Notes: generated by a model not told the origin, from the sequence alone. Counted from the first letter of the stretch, positions 9,565-18,868 are shown. The stretch is DNA of 64,000 nucleotides from Hyphobacterium indicum (GCF_003129605.1 NZ_QBDX01000004.1:1116001-1180000), one strand, 5' to 3'. Numbers and translations: made by a program.

Positions 9565-10017
9565 ATGTCGCATCCACAATCCGCCAGTGTTGCCGAACGC
9601 CGCGAAGCCATCCGCGCCCATGCCGCCACTCTGGGCATAGATGAGGCCTATATCTCCACGCTGGTCGAAACCTTCTACGGCCGCGTGCGGGCTGACGCCG
9701 TGCTGGGCCCGGTCTTTGAAAACGCCATTGGCGATCACTGGCCGGAACATCTGGCCCGGATGAAGGATTTCTGGGCCTCGGTGACCCTCAATGCCGGGCG
9801 CTATTCGGGCAGGCCGGTCCCCGCACACAAGAAGCACGCTTCCATTCGCCCGGAGCATTTCAGCACCTGGCTGGCCCTGTTTGAACAGACGCTTGTGGAC
9901 ACGGCACCCACAGCGGTGGCGGTGCCCTATTTCATGGAACGCGCCCACCGCATCGCCCGCAGCCTGCAACTGGCCCTGTTCGGCCTGCCCGGCCTGGAAG
10001 CGGAAACCCGCGCCTGA
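9565..10017 (+). CDS. Group III truncated haemoglobin
   Basis: 150-residue 2-over-2 globin. The group III signature is visible: YGRVRADAVLGPVFENAI, then W..HL.RMKDFW (CD/E region) and the proximal histidine region HKKHASIRPEHFSTWLALF. Such globins bind oxygen or NO, but the cellular job of group III members is poorly known. The stop lies at the end of the convergent saccharopine-dehydrogenase-like gene with no gap. Confidence 0.88.
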   Translation: MSHPQSASVAERREAIRAHAATLGIDEAYISTLVETFYGRVRADAVLGPVFENAIGDHWPEHLARMKDFWASVTLNAGRYSGRPVPAHKKHASIRPEHFSTWLALFEQTLVDTAPTAVAVPYFMERAHRIARSLQLALFGLPGLEAETRA

Positions 10018-11241
10018 TCAGTCCTCGACCGCAAATGTCAGCCCGGCATGCGCCTGCAGGCGGCCGATCAGCACATCGCCCAGCGCCGCCCCCGGCGTCC
10101 AGATCCCGCCGCCGGTCTTGTCGCCGCCAACATCGAGCAGCAGACACAGCGCACATTCGGAAATCATCTTCGAGGTCGAGCCATAGCCCGGATCCTTGTC
10201 GCCCTTCACCGAGGCGCGCAACACTTCGCCATTCTGGCCTTCACCGATAAACAGCACGTCATAGAAGCCGGTTTCGCGGGCCTGCTTGTCGGGACCTTCG
10301 CCCGGCTTGGGCAGCATGAAGGTTTTCAACAGCCAGCGCGTCGGGGCCATGGCCAGCATGATGTTCTGCAGCTTGTCCTGGCGCGCCGCCGCCTTGGCGC
10401 GTTTCTCGCCCTTGGGACCATCGCCGGTCATCATCCGCTCGTCATAGACGAAATCCGCGCCATAAGCGTGTCCGGCGAGCGCATTGGTGCGGTGCACATT
10501 CTTGGTATTGATCGGGGCCATGATGAAGGGGGCGGTCCAGGACTGCGCCGTTTCATCATATTCGGCTTTGTCGGAATGGGGCTGTTTCGGCCCTTTGAAA
10601 CCCGGCACCAGAGAGAACGGATTGGTCAGAAGCTTGATGACGGACGTGTCTTTCGACGCGGCTTCCAGCGTCGCCGTCAGGCTGGCCGCCGTGCCGCCGG
10701 AGAAGGTGCCTTTCATCTTGCGCACACGGCCTTTGACGCGCGGCAGGACATGGCCCAGCCGGGCTTTGGCCTCGCGCTGCAGGAACCAGACGCCGAGATC
10801 AAACGGCACCGAGTCGAACCCGCAGGAAAACACAATGCGTGCGCCCGATTCTTCGGCCTTTTCCTGGTATTTGACGATCATCTGCGCCATCCAGGCGGGC
10901 TCGCCGCACAGATCCACATAATCCGTCCCGGCCTCCACACAGGCGGCCAGCAGGGGCTCGCCATAAAGCTGATAGGGGCCGACGGTGGTGATGATGACGC
11001 TCGCGTTCTCCGCCATCGCTTTCAGCGAGGCCGGATCGGACGCATCCGCGGCGAGAATGTCGACATTGCCGGAAATGCCCATCTCTTCGCGCACGGCTTC
11101 GAGTTTGGAGACCGACCGCCCGGCCATGGCCCAGCTTAACTCCGGCGCATCGCCATAAGCGGTGTTGAGATATTCGGCCACCAGCCGGCCGGTAAAGCCG
11201 CTCGCCCCGTAAACCACGATTCCGTATTGGCGCTGCGTCAT
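10018..11241 (-). CDS. Saccharopine dehydrogenase-like NAD(P)-binding oxidoreductase
   Basis: 407 residues starting MTQRQYGIVVYGASGFTG, a Rossmann GxxGxxG dinucleotide site. The start was chosen for the ribosome-binding site GGGAGGG nine bases upstream; the open frame runs nine codons further. Residues 1-150 match the saccharopine dehydrogenase NADP-binding domain, with DLCGEPAWMAQMI and SCGFDSVPFDLGVWFLQ typical of the trans-acting enoyl reductase subgroup. That subgroup acts on lipid or polyketide precursors in other bacteria, but no lipid synthesis genes are adjacent, so the substrate is unknown. Confidence 0.85.
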   Translation of the reverse strand: MTQRQYGIVVYGASGFTGRLVAEYLNTAYGDAPELSWAMAGRSVSKLEAVREEMGISGNVDILAADASDPASLKAMAENASVIITTVGPYQLYGEPLLAACVEAGTDYVDLCGEPAWMAQMIVKYQEKAEESGARIVFSCGFDSVPFDLGVWFLQREAKARLGHVLPRVKGRVRKMKGTFSGGTAASLTATLEAASKDTSVIKLLTNPFSLVPGFKGPKQPHSDKAEYDETAQSWTAPFIMAPINTKNVHRTNALAGHAYGADFVYDERMMTGDGPKGEKRAKAAARQDKLQNIMLAMAPTRWLLKTFMLPKPGEGPDKQARETGFYDVLFIGEGQNGEVLRASVKGDKDPGYGSTSKMISECALCLLLDVGGDKTGGGIWTPGAALGDVLIGRLQAHAGLTFAVED

Positions 11242-11295
11242 GTCGAACCCTCCCTTTGCCCTCAACATCGCGCGGACCGGCGCCGGGTCAAGGCG

Positions 11296-12081
11296 TCAGT
11301 TCAGGGTCAGCGCCCGCAATTCCACCGTCACCCCGCCGAAGCCGGCGCGCGTGTGCAGGCGCACCGGCAGGAAAGCCGTGCCGCCCGCAATCGGGGCAAT
11401 CCACATGCGCAGCGGGTGACGGGTTTCGCCGGGCTCCGGCCAGTCTTCCGGGTCATAACCGGACACCGGCGCATAATAGGCATCACACACCAGCGCCTCG
11501 CCGCGCCAGCCGCGTGTGCGGATGGTCTCGGTGCCACGGGCGGCGAGCAGCAGATCATACCTTTGCTTGCCATCAAACACCGGCAGCGCGCCTTCGCACG
11601 GTGCGCCGCCGGACGCCGCCACCATTTCCGACAAGAGCAGGGTCGCCGTCATCGGATCAACCACGCCGGTGCGGTCCGCCTCGCTCGCCGGCGGCTCGCC
11701 CCAGGAGGAAAAGTCCGGCGAGGCGGTGGAGCGCGCCACACCGCCGTCAAATGCAACGTCGATGATCCGCGTCTTGTCGCCCGTGCGCTCGACATGGCCA
11801 TAGCGTGAGGGCTGCGGTCCGGCATCGGTGAACCGTCCGGCGACATCGGAATCGATCTCGAAATCGGTAAACAGCGCCGCCAGTCCGGCGGCCTCGACAT
11901 GCGCCTGCGCCGCATAGTCCGCGCGCCCCAGATCGGCCTCCAGCGTCACCCGCCCGACCCGGAAAACCAGCACCGAGGCGGAATAATCCGCCGTGATCGA
12001 CAGCGGCGTCTCGCGGTTGAGCGCGGGGGCGGTCAGCGGAAAAGCCAGCCAGAGGATCAGGACGATGGGCCAGAACGTCAT
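11296..12081 (-). CDS. DUF3108 domain protein, exported
   Basis: About 261 residues from MTFWPIVLILWLAFPLTAPA, a signal peptide or anchor. GGAAGG lies 9 bases upstream of this ATG; another ATG is seven codons earlier. The body matches DUF3108: YSASVLVFRVGRVTLEADLG, YDLLLAARGTETIRTR, and a C-terminal half with PVRLHTRAGFGGVTVELRAL. DUF3108 proteins are beta-rich envelope proteins of unknown function in proteobacteria. The gene is 54 bases downstream of, and co-oriented with, nothing obvious; it diverges from the NTF2-like gene. Confidence 0.78.
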   Translation of the reverse strand: MTFWPIVLILWLAFPLTAPALNRETPLSITADYSASVLVFRVGRVTLEADLGRADYAAQAHVEAAGLAALFTDFEIDSDVAGRFTDAGPQPSRYGHVERTGDKTRIIDVAFDGGVARSTASPDFSSWGEPPASEADRTGVVDPMTATLLLSEMVAASGGAPCEGALPVFDGKQRYDLLLAARGTETIRTRGWRGEALVCDAYYAPVSGYDPEDWPEPGETRHPLRMWIAPIAGGTAFLPVRLHTRAGFGGVTVELRALTLN

Positions 12082-12194
12082 GCAAACAGGCCTTCCAGTC
12101 ATTTGGTTTGCCCGACACTAGCGCCCGTGAAGACGCCCTGTCGAGTTGCCGTCGCGCCGGAGGCGTGCTGTGCTCCGGAAAAAGGGAGACCGGT

Positions 12195-12692
12195 ATGAGA
12201 AAAACCGTTTCGGGCGTGGCGGGCGCTTTGTTTCTGGCCGCCACGGCCATTGCACAGGAAACGGCGTGCGCCGACTTTGCCGCTGCAGGCGATATACTTG
12301 CGGCGAGGGCAGCCTTCAACACCGCCATTGCCGAACGCGACCCCGGCACCATTGCTGCCATTCTGAGTGAGGACGTCGTGCTGGTCGCTGCCAGCTATAG
12401 CGACCTGTTTCTGGGCGCAGAAGCACAGCTCGCTCTCTGGCAGGGTAATTTCGGGCGTGAGGATCGCGTCATCTACAGCCGCACGCCCGACTGCATCATC
12501 CTGTCGCCGCTGATGCCGCTGGCCATGGAATACGGCCACTGGATTGGCCAGCAGGAAGGATCACCGGAACAGGGCAGCGTCTCCGGCAGTTATGCCGCCA
12601 AATGGGCGCTGGATGAAGGCGGATGGCGGCTCGATGCCGAAACCTTCATGACCGAAGCCTGTGAGGGCGCGCTCTGCCCGGCGCGGGACTGA
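12195..12692 (+). CDS. Secreted SnoaL/NTF2-like protein
   Basis: 165 residues with a signal peptide (MRKTVSGVAGALFLAATAIAQ) and ribosome-binding site AAAGGGAG before the ATG. The mature part has the NTF2/DUF4440 pattern: a helix (ILAARAAFNTAIAERDPGTIAAIL) followed by beta segments (YGHWIGQQEG, GSYAAKWALDEGGWRLDAETF). Cysteines near the ends (ACADF; EACEGALC) may pair in the periplasm. The family supplies small-ligand pockets; the ligand here is unknown. Confidence 0.7.
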   Translation: MRKTVSGVAGALFLAATAIAQETACADFAAAGDILAARAAFNTAIAERDPGTIAAILSEDVVLVAASYSDLFLGAEAQLALWQGNFGREDRVIYSRTPDCIILSPLMPLAMEYGHWIGQQEGSPEQGSVSGSYAAKWALDEGGWRLDAETFMTEACEGALCPARD

Positions 12693-12814
12693 TCAGGCCA
12701 GCCGCAAATCAGACTCACTCGAACGAACAGCATCAAGCCGGGTTCTTGAAGCCTCCATTGTCCGTCAGCTTTAAACGGTCAGAGCGTCGGTCGCGGTTAC
12801 AAAGTCACAAAAAA

Positions 12815-12836
12815 GGGGGCGGCATTGACCGCCCCC
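12815..12836 (-). terminator. Rho-independent terminator for the minus-strand gene
   Basis: Stem GGGGGCGG with CCGCCCCC around CATTGA. A run of six A on the plus strand at its left edge gives a U-tract for minus-strand transcripts. Confidence 0.7.
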
Positions 12837-12862
12837 CGATATCCGGTTGATTGTCCGTCCGC

Positions 12863-13762
12863 CTAGGGGCGTCGACGGCGAGGTTCAGCCAGCAGCCTTG
12901 CGGCCACCAGCAATGACAGGATGAGAAAGAGCGCAAAGCTCAGCGGAAAAGCATGTTCACGGATACTGTCCCGGTTGACCCACATCGTATCCGAAGCCCG
13001 TGATGCAGGACGAGTGGCCGATTGCGGCGCCGTATCGGGCCGGGGTTGAGCCGCCGCGGTTGCCGGCCCGCGGTCATCGGCCACACGGCGATCACGGATT
13101 ATGACAGTATCGGAATGCCGGACCGGTCCGGCATAGGTCTGGCTCCGGCCTTGTGAAACCACGACGGCTTCGGGTGTCTGTACCTGCACATTCACGTCAG
13201 GCGGGACATGCGTTGTCACCTCCGTGCGCGCTGAATTGGCGGCAATTTCGGCCGAAGTCAGAACGCGGCTGGTCGCAGTTCCCGTCGGCGCTGCTCGGGC
13301 TTCGATACTGGCGGCCGAGCGGCTGGAAAGCTGGCCATTGCCAGCGTCTGCGGCGTCTGCCTGACCGCTTGCTGCATTTGTAGCGCCGGCGCCCTCGGGG
13401 CCGGCAGTGATCGCAGATTGGGTTTGTGCTGCGGCCTGCGCAGCCTCATCGGCTTGAGCATCGACTTCAGTCACAACGCTGGCATTGGTTTGTGGTGAAG
13501 CCGCGTCCTGTCCGGCGCTCTCGCGGGCGGCTACCGCTGTCCGGCGCGCTTCGCGCACGGCCTGTTGTTGCCGCATCATTTCCAGTCGCGAAGCTGGTTG
13601 GCCACTTTGCAGACTCGACCGAAGGCGGCTGTCCTGATCTAACCGCAATTCGTCATTTTCTACATCAGTCGTCTGCTGGACGGTGCCGGTTACGGATCCC
13701 AGCTGCGCTTCGGCCATCGAGGCGGTCGCCAGGACGGTACAGATTGAAAGCATGATACGCAT
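12863..13762 (-). CDS. Ala/Gln-rich protein with signal peptide and C-terminal membrane anchor
   Basis: 299 residues. The start was chosen for AAGGAG upstream and the signal peptide MRIMLSICTVLATASMAEAQ. A long low-complexity region rich in Ala, Gln, Ser and Thr follows, and then a C-terminal hydrophobic helix (AFPLSFALFLILSLLVAA) ends in RLLAEPRRRRP. A signal peptide plus terminal helix plus basic tail looks like a cell-envelope anchor or sorting signal, but no known sortase motif was recognised. It follows the subtilisin-like gene on the same strand with a 97-base gap, so the two may form one envelope-protease unit. Confidence 0.68.
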   Translation of the reverse strand: MRIMLSICTVLATASMAEAQLGSVTGTVQQTTDVENDELRLDQDSRLRSSLQSGQPASRLEMMRQQQAVREARRTAVAARESAGQDAASPQTNASVVTEVDAQADEAAQAAAQTQSAITAGPEGAGATNAASGQADAADAGNGQLSSRSAASIEARAAPTGTATSRVLTSAEIAANSARTEVTTHVPPDVNVQVQTPEAVVVSQGRSQTYAGPVRHSDTVIIRDRRVADDRGPATAAAQPRPDTAPQSATRPASRASDTMWVNRDSIREHAFPLSFALFLILSLLVAARLLAEPRRRRP

Positions 13763-13859
13763 TGGAAACTCCTTTCCTTGCCTTTCCGGCCCGCCGCTCA
13801 CAGCAGGCCGTTCAGAAAGACAACGAATGAAGCTCCCGGTTTATTCCAGCTGACGGAGA

Positions 13860-15134
13860 TCAGTTTCCCGCCAGGTGCCCTGATGCGGTCTGAAACAGGC
13901 CGTCACCGACCAGCCCGTGCCCGTAAACGCGGTCTTTCCCCCGCGGCCCCAGATCACGGGCTTGCATCGTCAGTGCGTTGAGGGCCGCTTCGGTGGAGCC
14001 CAATAACAGCGTCTGGTGAGCCAGCAGACCGGTTACGATCGGGGTGGCAAATGATGTGCCGCGGACCTGCACGGATCGTTCGTTAAGAGAGGGCCAAACC
14101 ATATCCATTCCGCGCGCGGCAAAATCGACATGATCGCCGCGAATCGCTTCGGGCAGAACATCGCCATTGGCATCAACGCCGGTGACCGCAATGACCGCCT
14201 CATAGGCAGCAGGGTAGAGCGGCCGCGCGCTGGCTCCGTCATTTCCAACCGCTGCGACGATCAGGCGGCCCTGGTCTGTAAAGCGCTGGACAGCCGCGCG
14301 CAAGGCGAGATTTTCCGGACCGACGATAGAGATATTCACGACGCGAACATCAGATTCCGCCATCCATCCCAGTGCCCGGATCAGTGTGTCGGCAGAGCCC
14401 CCCGTCGGTTGTCCGCCATAGACATCCGCGGCCAGAATGCGGGCGCCTGGAACCACTCCATTTCCTGATCCCAGAATGGCGGCGACCTGCAATCCGTGAT
14501 CATGAGGCACAACCGATGTGCCACGAAAATGCCGGGTCTCGACCTGACCGGCAGCGAAAACCGGAGCCTGCGCGGGGACGCCTGCATCAATAACGCCCAC
14601 AGTCAGGTCGCGGTGCGTTTGTTCCGCATATCCGCGGAAATGTGCCGCCATTCCGGATGGCAGATACACTGTGTTCAGATCAAACAGGCCATCCGGATCA
14701 AGGCCCCGCAGAATACGCAGCGCGGATTGTGCCCGCATTCCGCTCGGCGCCCCCAGCCGTACATAACGAAGCCCCAGAGCGCTTTCCGTTCGGTCTTCGA
14801 TAATGCGAAATCCGTTTTGCTGTGCCAATGTCAGGAGCACAATATCAGGATCCACCACCAGAACTTCACCGCGAAGGACAGCGCTTCCCCCGGGACCGCG
14901 CTCCAGAACATCGCGATTGGCGCGCACTAGCGTATTGACCGCATCGCGGCGCGCATCCTCGATTTCATCAAGCACACTGTCTTCCAGCTGACCCAGCAGG
15001 CTTTCTGCCGGGTCCAGCTGCGTGTCCGGCAGGACATCGGGCAGACGTGTCGGAAGACGGTCGGGCAGACGCAGCTGCGCGTCGGCAAGGCCGGCAAACG
15101 CCACCAGCAGGATCAACAGCAACTGAATACGCAT
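13860..15134 (-). CDS. Secreted subtilisin-like (S8) serine protease
   Basis: 424 residues with signal peptide MRIQLLLILLVAFAGLADAQ. The catalytic triad is visible: Asp in VGVIDAG, His in HDHGLQVAAIL and Ser in RGTSFATPIVTGLLAH; AVGNDG holds the oxyanion Asn. The region after the signal is rich in LP (RLPDRLPTRLPDVLPD), and a helical pro-region precedes the catalytic domain. Another ATG lies five codons upstream. The gene diverges from an ECF sigma gene 102 bases away, so it is a likely target of that sigma factor. Confidence 0.88.
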   Translation of the reverse strand: MRIQLLLILLVAFAGLADAQLRLPDRLPTRLPDVLPDTQLDPAESLLGQLEDSVLDEIEDARRDAVNTLVRANRDVLERGPGGSAVLRGEVLVVDPDIVLLTLAQQNGFRIIEDRTESALGLRYVRLGAPSGMRAQSALRILRGLDPDGLFDLNTVYLPSGMAAHFRGYAEQTHRDLTVGVIDAGVPAQAPVFAAGQVETRHFRGTSVVPHDHGLQVAAILGSGNGVVPGARILAADVYGGQPTGGSADTLIRALGWMAESDVRVVNISIVGPENLALRAAVQRFTDQGRLIVAAVGNDGASARPLYPAAYEAVIAVTGVDANGDVLPEAIRGDHVDFAARGMDMVWPSLNERSVQVRGTSFATPIVTGLLAHQTLLLGSTEAALNALTMQARDLGPRGKDRVYGHGLVGDGLFQTASGHLAGN

Positions 15135-15236
15135 AACGGCACCACCCATCTCTTCACCCGCCTGCTATGACAGCAGGGGCTGATCAGATAACGTATGGAA
15201 GAAACAGCTTCTTCCAATCGTTGTCAGGATAATAAC

Positions 15237-15749
15237 ATGCCTGCGAAAGATGCCGAATTTCGGGCGGAACTGATGGCAATTCTGCCGCGCTTGCGGCGGT
15301 TTTCCCGGTCGCTCGCCCGGCATGAAGCGGACGCTGACGATCTGTTGCAGACAGCGCTGGAGCGGGCTTTGAAACGGTCTGATCAGTTTCAGGCCGGAAC
15401 GCGTTTGGACAGCTGGATGTACCGGATGATCAAGAATATCTGGATTGATGAAATTCGCGCCCGCAATCGCCGCGCTCAAACCTTTGCCCCGGAAGAGGCT
15501 GGTCTGGGAGTCGGTGCGGAGGACCCTGCTTTTGACAGGCAAGTTCGGGCCATGTCGGTGGAACGTGCTATGGAAACCCTGTCTGACGACCAGCGGATTG
15601 CTGTATCACTCGTTCTCGTCGAGGGTTTGTCCTACAAGGAGGCCGCGAGCGTTCTGGATTTGCCGATGGGCACGCTGACAAGCCGCCTCGCCCGTGGAAG
15701 GCAGGCCTTGGCAGACCAGCTGGCCGGCAAGGCGGGAGAGTCCACATGA
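15237..15749 (+). CDS. ECF-type RNA polymerase sigma factor
   Basis: 170 residues. Region 2 is seen in DADDLLQTALERALKR and RLDSWMYRMIKNIWIDEIR, and region 4 in LSDDQRIAVSLVLVEGLSYKEAASVLDLPMGTLTSRLARGR (a helix-turn-helix). AGGA seven bases upstream supports this ATG; the frame is open 14 codons further. The stop overlaps the ATG of the anti-sigma gene by 4 bases (ATGA), so the two are translationally coupled, the usual arrangement for ECF pairs. Targets are likely this operon and the divergent protease gene. Confidence 0.9.
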   Translation: MPAKDAEFRAELMAILPRLRRFSRSLARHEADADDLLQTALERALKRSDQFQAGTRLDSWMYRMIKNIWIDEIRARNRRAQTFAPEEAGLGVGAEDPAFDRQVRAMSVERAMETLSDDQRIAVSLVLVEGLSYKEAASVLDLPMGTLTSRLARGRQALADQLAGKAGEST

Positions 15750-16450
15750 ATTACAGTGACGAAGACATCATCGCTTATGTCGATGGTGAAATGCCGGCCG
15801 CCGACTGCGCCCGTTTCGAAGCCGCTCTTGCCGCCGATGCTGATCTCGCCGCCCGCACGGAAACTCACCGGCGCCTGAGCAATTCGGTAAAATCCCATTA
15901 TGCACCTGTTGCCAATGAAGCCGTGCCGGACCGGTTTGCCAATTTGCTTGCCTCTGATGACGATGCGGCGGCAGCCAATATGTTCATAGATCAGCTAAAA
16001 AGCTGGTTCTCTCACCCGTTGGCCATGCCTGGCGCGTCGGCCATGGCCAGTCTGGCGATCGGCATTCTCGTCGGCGTGCAATTTGTACCGGTTGAAAACG
16101 GTATTTCCGGCGAGACCACGCGGGCTGATGCGCAACTGGCCACGGCCCTCAACGCCGCCGGTGGCACAACCAGCTGGCAAATTCCTGTCACGTTCCGGGA
16201 CGATACCGGGCGCTATTGCCGGGCATTCCAGGGGGCTGAAACCGGCACCGCCGGTCTGGCATGCCGTCAGGATGATGGCTGGCAGGTGCAATTACTCGTC
16301 ACCGGCGATGGGACCAGTGCGGGCGAGTATCAGCTCGCCAGCTCGCCCTTGCCGCCAATGGTTCTGGAAAGTGTCGATGGCCTGATCGACGGCGAGCCAC
16401 TGGATACCGAAGCAATAGAAACAGCCGCACGTCTCGACTGGATGGAATAA
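15746..16450 (+). CDS. Anti-sigma factor, single-pass membrane protein
   Basis: 234 residues. The N-terminus DEDIIAYVDGEMPAADCARFEAAL is the typical anti-sigma domain that binds an ECF sigma factor in the cytoplasm. A transmembrane helix follows near residues 95-112 (ASAMASLAIGILVGVQFV), and the C-terminal 120 residues should be periplasmic. No HxxxCxxC zinc motif was seen, so it is not of the zinc type. Release of the sigma factor may depend on proteolysis; the adjacent S8 protease is a candidate but unproven link. Confidence 0.85.
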   Translation: MNYSDEDIIAYVDGEMPAADCARFEAALAADADLAARTETHRRLSNSVKSHYAPVANEAVPDRFANLLASDDDAAAANMFIDQLKSWFSHPLAMPGASAMASLAIGILVGVQFVPVENGISGETTRADAQLATALNAAGGTTSWQIPVTFRDDTGRYCRAFQGAETGTAGLACRQDDGWQVQLLVTGDGTSAGEYQLASSPLPPMVLESVDGLIDGEPLDTEAIETAARLDWME

Positions 16451-16507
16451 ATCCGGCCACCCATTCGTTGTCCTCCTTGCAAGACGCCAATTGCAAAGGA
16501 GGATGTC

Positions 16508-17026
16508 ATGCAAATTCAGAAATTTATATTGATCGCAGCCTTGCCCGTGGCGATGTTTGCGGGCGTCCCGGCTGAAGCCCAGTCCGGACATTCGTCTCAC
16601 TTCAGCTATCATCACAGCTATCATGATCGCGGCTATGACCACCGGTCCTTCCGTTACAATCGCCAGGCATGCGAAACGCGTACGTCTGGCGGATTGGGCC
16701 TCGGCGCGGTTCTTGATGCCGGCCCTTTACTCGGCGTAGATGTGCAGCTTGGCGGCCGCTTCAACGATTGTGACCACCGCCAATATAGCTGGGCATCGGG
16801 CTGGTCGGCTGAGTCCCGCAGCACAACCTATTGGGAAAACCCCAATTCAGGAGCGCGCGGGGTTGTCCGCCCCCGCGATTACTATGACCGCGGCAGCCGT
16901 ACCTGCGCCAGTTTCGAATCGGAATCCTGGTCGGGTTATGGCGATTATGATCGCGGCCAGTTTGAAATGTGCCGCAATCATCGCGGCGATTGGGAGTTCA
17001 GCGGAGGTTATGAACGCCGTCGCTAA
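16508..17026 (+). CDS. Small secreted His/Tyr/Arg-rich protein
   Basis: 172 residues with signal peptide MQIQKFILIAALPVAMFAGVPAEA and an excellent ribosome-binding site (AAAGGAGG). The mature N-terminus is His/Tyr-rich (HSSHFSYHHSYHDRGYDH), followed by a glycine-rich segment (GGLGLGAVLDAGPLLG) and four cysteines. The His-rich stretch could bind metal, which is inference only. No family was recognised. It is third in the sigma/anti-sigma cluster, with a 57-base gap, and is closed by a terminator, so it is probably part of that regulon. Confidence 0.7.
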   Translation: MQIQKFILIAALPVAMFAGVPAEAQSGHSSHFSYHHSYHDRGYDHRSFRYNRQACETRTSGGLGLGAVLDAGPLLGVDVQLGGRFNDCDHRQYSWASGWSAESRSTTYWENPNSGARGVVRPRDYYDRGSRTCASFESESWSGYGDYDRGQFEMCRNHRGDWEFSGGYERRR

Positions 17027-17053
17027 TTCTCCTCGCCCTGCTTGTCAGATGAA

Positions 17054-17084
17054 AGGCCGGAGCCCATGGGATCCGGCCTTTTTC
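17054..17084 (+). terminator. Rho-independent terminator
   Basis: Stem AGGCCGGA with TCCGGCCT around a 10-base loop, followed by TTTTT; it ends the ECF cluster. Confidence 0.85.
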
Positions 17085-17130
17085 TGCGCGCAGATCGGCT
17101 TTCCTGGGCCGGACCGCGCCGTCCGCCGCC

Positions 17131-18726
17131 TCAGGCGTTCACCGCCGCCCGGTCGGCCTGCAGGACGAGTTTGCGGTAATCATTGAGATCGCCGTCATAG
17201 CGCGCCGCCCGTCCATCCTTGACCAGCCAGAGCTGATCGGCCGTGCCTTCGGCGAGATAGACGTCGTGGGTGATCAGCACCACCGCCCCCTCATAATCAT
17301 TGAGCGCGTAGATCAGCGCCTCGCGGCTGTCGATATCCAGGTGCGAGGTCGGCTCGTCGAGGATCAGGATATGCGGCTTGTCGATGGCCATCAGGCCGAG
17401 CAGCAGGCGCACTTTCTCGCCTCCGGAGAGGTTCTCGATGGCGGTCTCCACCTTCTCGTGCGGAAAGCCCATGGCCGCGGCCACGGCGCGCTGTTTTGAC
17501 GGGGGCGCCCCCTCGGGCAGGGCGTCGCGGATATGGTCGAGCACATTTTCCCCGGGCCGCAATTCATCCATCTGGTCCTGCGAGAAATAGCCGATGCGCA
17601 GCGCCCGCGGGGCCACCCGCTCGCCCGCCAGCAGCGACAGCCGTTCGGCGATGGACTTGACCAGCGTCGTTTTGCCCTGGCCGTTGGCGCCGACAATGGC
17701 GATGCGGTCTTCCGGATCGAGGCGCAGATCGACCCCTTTCAGGATCACGGCCTCCGCGCCATAGCCCAGCACCGCATTGCGCATTTGCAACAGCGGCGGC
17801 GAGAGCTTGTCCTTGGAGTTCGGAAACACAAAAGGCGTCGTGCGCTCGGCCAGCGGCACAGTGATCTCCTGCATCTTCTCCAGCTTCTTCACCCGCGACT
17901 GCGCCTGCCGCGCTTTCGACGCCTTGGCGCGGAAGCGGTCGACAAAGGCCTGCAGATGCGCGCGGTCGGCTTCCTGCTTGGCGCGCTCGCTTTCCAGCAG
18001 CGCCGTCCGGGCCGCGCGCAGCCGCAGCCAGGCATCATAGCCGCCCGGCGTGATCGACAATTGTTTGTGCTCCAGCGCCAGCGTGTGGGTGACCGAGCGG
18101 TTCAGCATCTCCCGGTCGTGGGAGACGATCAGCACGGTATGCGGATATTTCTTCAGATAGGTTTCAAGCCAGGCCGCGCCTTCCAGGTCAAGATAATTGG
18201 TCGGCTCGTCCAGCAGCAGGAGGTCGGGCTGGGCAAAGAGCACACCGGCAATCGCCGCGCGCATGCGCCAGCCGCCGGAAAACTCCCGCGTCGGACGGGC
18301 CAGATCGTCATCGCTAAAGCCCAGCCCGGTCAGCACTTCCGCCGCCCGCGCCTCGGCCGACCAGGCATCGATATCGGCCAGCCGCATGTGGATCTCGCCG
18401 ATGCGGTCCGGATCCAGCGCGGTTTCGGCCTCCTGCATCAGGGCGTGGCGCTCGGCATCGGTGGCCAGCACCACGTCGAGTATGGTGTCGTCCGAGGGCT
18501 GCACCTCCTGCGCCACCCAGCCCATACGCGCCCCCTTGTTCAGCCGGATCGGGCTGTCGGGGGAGGGCTGTTCGATCTCCTCGCGGATCAGCTGCAGCAG
18601 GGTGGATTTGCCCGTGCCATTGCGGCCGATGAGGCCGACTTTCCAGCCCGCCGCGATCTGGGCGGAGGCGTTCTCGAACAGGGCGCGCGCGCCGATCCGG
18701 TAATCAAGGTTTGAAATCGTCAACAT
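17131..18726 (-). CDS. ABC-F family ATPase
   Basis: 531 residues with two ABC ATPase domains on one chain and no membrane segments. The Walker A sites are GRNGTGKST (near residue 35) and GANGQGKTT; the signature motifs are FSGGWRMR and LSGGEKVR; the Walker B regions are LLLLDEPTNYLD and ILILDEPTSHLD. A charged linker (RFRAKASKARQAQSRVKKLEKM) between domains is the ABC-F P-site interaction region. ABC-F proteins act on ribosomes (translation factors or antibiotic protection). The start MLTISNLDYRIG was chosen by homology; the open frame runs 96 codons further without sense. Confidence 0.88.
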   Translation of the reverse strand: MLTISNLDYRIGARALFENASAQIAAGWKVGLIGRNGTGKSTLLQLIREEIEQPSPDSPIRLNKGARMGWVAQEVQPSDDTILDVVLATDAERHALMQEAETALDPDRIGEIHMRLADIDAWSAEARAAEVLTGLGFSDDDLARPTREFSGGWRMRAAIAGVLFAQPDLLLLDEPTNYLDLEGAAWLETYLKKYPHTVLIVSHDREMLNRSVTHTLALEHKQLSITPGGYDAWLRLRAARTALLESERAKQEADRAHLQAFVDRFRAKASKARQAQSRVKKLEKMQEITVPLAERTTPFVFPNSKDKLSPPLLQMRNAVLGYGAEAVILKGVDLRLDPEDRIAIVGANGQGKTTLVKSIAERLSLLAGERVAPRALRIGYFSQDQMDELRPGENVLDHIRDALPEGAPPSKQRAVAAAMGFPHEKVETAIENLSGGEKVRLLLGLMAIDKPHILILDEPTSHLDIDSREALIYALNDYEGAVVLITHDVYLAEGTADQLWLVKDGRAARYDGDLNDYRKLVLQADRAAVNA

Positions 18727-18868
18727 GGGGCGGCGGTGTAACGTGCGCAGCGCCCAGCGCAATGCCCGTGGGGAGTCGAAAGGCGGCCGGAGACACACCG
18801 GTACGAATTGCCTGTCTTTATGTTCGTGCCTGACATACAAAAGTTTTAAATAAAGGCGGGACCCGAGA

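Noticed and set aside
8593-9969. A 458-codon open frame antisense to the AraC and haemoglobin genes
   Set aside because: Its composition (Gly/Arg/His/Gln-rich) is typical of a shadow frame in GC-rich DNA and both sense genes have clear domains.
10048-11139. Plus-strand 363-codon frame opposite the saccharopine-dehydrogenase-like gene
   Set aside because: No domain, shadow composition; the minus-strand gene has a Rossmann motif and a ribosome-binding site.
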